From Isoetes taiwanensis (taxonomy: Eukaryota > Streptophyta > Lycopodiopsida > Isoetales > Isoetaceae), in NCBI GenBank assembly GCA_021234155.1, contig JAJEKV010000064.1, positions 2,666,001 to 2,730,000 of the forward strand: a stretch of DNA of 64,000 nt. The letters are read 5' to 3'. The notes below the pieces were generated by a model. The model did not search any database. It saw only the letters and a program-made list of their open reading frames with translations, and was not told the origin of the DNA. Position numbers and translations under genes: made by a program. Positions 59,340 to 64,000 of this stretch are shown one piece after another; within the stretch, counting starts at the first letter, position 1, and each line of letters opens with the position of its first letter.

Positions 59340-59570
59340 CAAACGATTATTTGCATCTTGTCTAGCAGTTATTCAATTATATAGGATCGTCATTCGATGT
59401 TTTGAGTGTGATGTACTTTTCAGGCTTTCTATGGGTCGTTTGATCAAGATATATGCTTTATTCCATTTATTTGTGTGTACCTCCTTTTTTGTTGTTATCA
59501 CCATATTGTTATGCATTTGCTCTTTCTTTAAGATCACTATGTTTTACCATTGTTTTTTGGATTAGTTGTG
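59340..59570 (+). repeat. AP-locus flank, distal part
   Basis: It matches 30060-30290 (CTAGCAGTTATT, GGCTTTCTATGGGTCG, AAGATATATGCTTTATTCC). Confidence 0.8.
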
Positions 59571-59964
59571 TATCATCTGTAGGGACATGCCTGAGACGAG
59601 AAATTTTGTTTTTTTGTTATCTGGTTGGGCGTGTTAATCTATATGTATCTCATAATTATTGAGTCTCATTGATAAAATTTTCCTTTTTCTATGCATTTTC
59701 ATTTTTCCATTTGCATAATTGTGGGATGGTCTTCGAGCAAAACCAACACTAGAATTGTCTGTGTTGACAAAATTGTGGGAAAGGCTATGCATCTCTTCAT
59801 TGTTGATGACTATAAAGCCGCATATTGCTTGGTCCAAATTTTTGTGGCTTAGTCCACTAGGTACTTCTTAGAGTTATTCAATGCTTTCTCCAGGCCATGC
59901 ATAACCCTTTGTCTGTACCTTGGTTTTATCCACCAGTTTTGTTACAATTCTGATTTGAACTTGT
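59571..59964. other. Gene-free stretch
   Basis: No feature recognised apart from a scrap reading TGMGKAMHLFIVDDYKAAYC-like residues near 59770 without support. Confidence 0.3.
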
Positions 59965-62900
59965 GAATGCGTAGCAGTTGCTTGGTGAGGCCTTCTAAGG
60001 CGCAGCTATAAGAGTTATAAAAGGGCCATATAAGGAGCAAGCCCTATATGCCAAGGAACCTTTTGAGAAAGGTCTTGGGATGAAAGGGAGAAGGGAGGAA
60101 AAAGGATTTTCAAGGGGATTATCTTGATTTCTAGATCTCTCAAGCTAGGTCCTAGAGTTCCTGTTATCATAATCTTCTCTCATGCTAGTTCTCTGCTTGG
60201 TGGGTGAATCAGAGGAGCTCTGTTTCTATGGTTGGTTTGCCAGTTCTACCCCTCTCCTTGCTATTAGCTCGAGTCTATGGACTTAGCCTGATTTTTGGTT
60301 TGGATTTGTAAAAGTGGTGCTTTCAGCTGGCGAGGATTGGAGGCGGTTCGACAAGCAGCGAGTAAAGGAGAATAAAACTATGGACGCACTTGTGGAAGGA
60401 GGCGGTGATCGGCTGTTTCGTCACTGCCAGAAGTAGTCGAGAAAATTGAGCCAAAGGCTGGCAGGAAGAACAACTAAAGCGCAACGGGGTTGCCTCGCGG
60501 AAACTGGGGTAGTCATCGGGCCTTTCTGCCCGGAAATGGATGAAAAGGTCAAGGTGACCTTGTAAAGGGAATCCACAATAGTTTGATTAATAATGACTTG
60601 ACAAAGCTAAAAAAAGGCACCGCGTTGACTTTTATGCGTGCGTCTTTTGGCCAAAAATGATGGGATAAAGGCCGAAAAGGAAAGGTGATGAGTGGTGAGT
60701 CCAATCCGTTTGCTTTGCGCTTTGCAGTTTGCCTAAGTTCAGGGAATTTAGAGACAAATTTCTTGTATGATTTCTGGCATTGTGTAGCTTTGGCGAGGGA
60801 CGGTTATCTTTTACCACGATGGGCTATTCGATTCTGTTTTGAACTTGTGAATTCGTTGTAGTTGCTTGGTGAGGCCTTCTAAGGCACAACCATAAGAACC
60901 AATAAAGGGTAAAAATAACCATATAAAGAGCAAGCCTTACATGCCAAGGCACCTTTTGGAAAAAGGTCTTGGGAGGAAAGGGAGAAGGAGCTAGCTAAAT
61001 AAATAGGAGAAGGGCGTTTGTTGAAGGTGATCACGGCAAAACCTTCAACCTCGGTGGTTTAGAACCTCGGTTGCTTAAGGCAATCACTCTCGTGAAAACT
61101 TCAAGTAGAATGCTCAAACAATGATTGTGAACCACATTCATGAAAGAAAAAAGTCGCCTTGCAATAATAGATGCCAAATGCAATCGAGGAGAGAGCTTGT
61201 TCATGTTTTTGGTGCTAAGGCTACTCAAGATCTTGAAGGATATTGGGCATAAAGTCGGAACAGACTACGATTAGAGCAAATCCCTCAAAAATGCATTCTT
61301 GACTAGGTCACAATTTGGTCAATATCACGGCAAAGTGAAATTTTCTCTTGGATAAAGGCAGCTCCTTTTTAGGATTTGATGCTTGAATCCCTCTCTAGTA
61401 TATCACACACAATGGTCAAGCATACTTTTTGCATGTGCAAATTTTACGGAAATTTGATTTCAAGTTCAACAGTTGTCACAAACTATGAGCAATGGCAAAT
61501 CTTGAATCTCGATGCTTGAATGTACTTTTTATTCTTTGGAGTAATTTCAATGCTATCAATGCTTATGCGGGTGAGGAGGATGCAAATTACTCAAGCAAAA
61601 TAATAAATATGGTGATAAGGCGGATTAATGATCACGGTTGTGCAAGTTAAATTTCTATCAAAGGAGTATCGGAGCACTTTAGCTATCATAAACCTATGCT
61701 ATATATGCTTACATGCAACACTTTAGCTATCTCTTTTTTTTTTTGTTTTTGTGCTAGAATGCAAGGATCAAGTGTTGTGCATTCATGATGCCAAACACAT
61801 AGTCAAGCGAAAAACATTCACAAATATATCACCAAGGATCGAATTTTCAAAATACTTGGACTGATTTTTGGTATTTGAGAAGGATTTTAAGACCATTGGA
61901 CTTTCTTGTCTATCTCAAGGCGGACATTCTCATAATGTGATGAGGCATCATATTAAGAGGTGATCCCCCCATCTAATAGGACCTTGGTCAGGATCTTTTT
62001 GCCCTTTCTAGCAACACAAATAAAAGCTCCTGGGTCATAATCTGAAAGAAGTTTGAATAGATAATAATGTCAACTAGGTATATAAGATTCACAATGCACA
62101 AGTTATAAATTCACTATAACTATGCAACCATTGTCTTCTCAAAATATGAATTGAAATACTATGATATCATATTGTAGACAATGAAATGAATTCAATATAT
62201 GAGTTCGACAGCACGAGCACTGTTCCTTGAACAACTTATTCTGTGTGTATCTCAATTGAAAACTTCTTCTTAATTTATTTTACAAAGGATTGACGCTTAG
62301 GCCAGATCCAAACGCTTCGATACCTTCTTGGGTGAATCTCCATGGTTCACGAGGGACTTTCCCCATTTGAATATGGATTTGGCTAAGGCATTGGACCAAG
62401 TTAGTCCAACTTTAACTCCAATGAATCTAAATCATATAACCATGTGAACTTATCATTCATGCAAAACCCCATCGACTATTTTATGTAGTTAGATTGTATA
62501 AAATAAGCACCAAAGCCATGTTAAAAATCACCATAGTTCATTTAATCTTGTTAATTAGGCATTCTCATTATTCTTAATATAAAAGGTCTACATGTTATCA
62601 TCTGTGTTCTTTGTAAAATCACAAACATTGTATGCGACATCAAAACATGCACATGTTAGCTACCAAAGCAGTGTTAAAGGCCACTAATAATCAAAATGCA
62701 AAATTACATTAGCCACATGTGTTGTCTTACAAGTGATCAAAGCATGTGAATTTTGCACATACAAATATCATAGTATTCCATCTTAAATCCATTTGTTTAT
62801 TAAAAAGAAACCATTAGATGAAACTCTCTACTTTTAATGTTGTAATAGATAACCACCATAAGATGAAACCACTAGTATAAACCTTGATATAGACCTTTAT

Positions 62901-64000
62901 CATACTTAACAAACCATATTAGAATATGAAACTGTCATGCAAAAACAACATATTAGTCATATTAGTCGTAAAGACCACTATAGTAGGTGGTTTTTTATTC
63001 TCATGGATATGTATCAAAGTCCACTATTATAGTGGTTTTAAGTGGAGCCTTGTGATGTCTATCCGCCCCTACCTCCATCACCTCCTCTTCCTCCCGCATA
63101 GCCAGGTTGTCCAGCTTGGCCATTGTGGCCTCGCAGCCGGTGCACCCTGAGACATTCATTCCATACTCATGCACAAAGAGTTGCCCTTAGTCCACATAAA
63201 ACACTTCAAATCTTCACTCTTTTCCACCAGATCCATTAAACTGCTGTCACATTCCCATCCAGCAGCTCATATTCTTTACCACTGATCACACTTGTCATGC
63301 AGGTTCATCTGCAAATCACTTCCATGTTCATATTCATATCATACTGAAATCTACCACCACCATCTGTCTCTCAATCCATTGCAGGTCCATTGAGCTGCCA
63401 AGCATATCTCCACATTGGCGGTTATTTTTGGAATCCTATTCGATTATCAAGCAAGAAACAAGAGGTGGGGATCAGCACATTTCTTTTAGTTTGGCATAAT
63501 CTTTGCCATGCTATGGCGGCATGGAAGAACAAGACACATTCTCATATTCTCATGCCCACACTTCAATTTGAACACAGATATACAAAGACAATGCATCTTT
63601 GCACATTTTGAGAAGAAGACTTGAAGACCAAAGTGAGGACATTTGACAAAAATCACACAAGCATGCCATGGAAGGAGATTCAAGCAAATATTGAATATTT
63701 GAAGACCCCTTGAAGAGTTCTTGGCATGTGATGCTACTATTTGAGTTCTTGGCATAGCTACATTCCTTGATTTCCATCTTAAGCCTCCCATATCCCTTAT
63801 TATAAAAATTGCCCATGAGACCTCAAATTCTATCCCTACATCTCATTTCCTAAGGCAAATTGGCCTAGAAGATTTTTCTAGTCAAACCTTCTCCTTCACA
63901 TGTTATTCATATCTCACACACTCACCATATCATTATCATTTCGTTAAAGCACAATATCCACTTGACTTGGTCATACATGTGGTCAAAGGTCAAATTCCTC
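59965..64000. mobile_element. Composite retroelement, inverted copy 2
   Basis: This is the reverse complement of about 12980-17035 and runs off the window end. It contains the broken equivalent of the 16314-16622 frame (60380-60620), the gypsy protease fragment on the minus strand (about 61740-62045) and the 0.84-kb end (63150-64000). Compared with copy 1 it is often broken at positions that are CAG or CTG there, with extra or lost bases. Confidence 0.8.

Overview
This is eukaryotic nuclear DNA from a land plant. The evidence is fragments of plant gene families (nepenthesin-type aspartic protease, RBR ubiquitin ligase, Deg9-like protease, PPR, TMK-type receptor kinase, apple-domain receptor kinase, plant-type ENT transporter), copia, Ty3/gypsy, LINE and fold-back elements, and GT-AG introns. 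A repeat-rich vascular plant such as a fern or gymnosperm fits the texture, but the species cannot be fixed from this window. I found no rRNA, tRNA, CRISPR or bacterial operon. Almost every gene here is partial, broken or 5'-truncated.

Layout. 0-2 kb: a collapsed tandem copia element on the minus strand with a Met-tRNA primer site. 2-8 kb: two copies of a segment holding the 3' end of an RBR ligase gene. 9.4-10.8 kb: the longest aspartic-protease (AP) copy, with a TATA box. 11-23.5 kb: a composite retroelement (12.95-17.08 kb), an array of seven near-identical palindromes (17.9-18.3 kb), an unidentified minus-strand gene-like stretch (19.5-20.5 kb), a polypyrimidine block and a gypsy integrase. 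23.5-30.3 kb: a nest of fold-back elements and repeats around a ribosomal protein P0 copy joined to Deg9 exons. 30.4-36 kb: exon scraps of a receptor kinase, a CD2BP2/LIN1-like gene, PPR and TMK genes. 38-44.3 kb: two further AP copies, one with a 5'-truncated LINE in its 3' flank. 44.6-48.7 kb: a non-autonomous LTR element with a perfect 5-bp target duplication. 48.7-59.6 kb: an ENT exon, a short TIR element, a possible 4.2-kb TIR element and another AP-flank copy. 60-64 kb: the composite element again, inverted.

Two themes stand out. First, the AP gene and its 3' flank have been copied several times; the blocks at 9.5, 25, 29.7, 38, 41.4, 43.5 and 58 kb are remains of one duplicated locus. 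Second, where two or three copies of a repeat can be aligned by eye, differences cluster at CAG/CTG trinucleotides, which appear as CGG, CCG, CGAG or CG in another copy. Several frame breaks and a splice acceptor fall at these sites, while the P0 reading frame keeps its CAG and CTG sites. This may be a base-calling artefact at CHG-methylated cytosines or a real CWG-directed mutation process; read-level data would decide.

All coordinates were read by eye; boundaries of diverged repeats are approximate to tens of bases.
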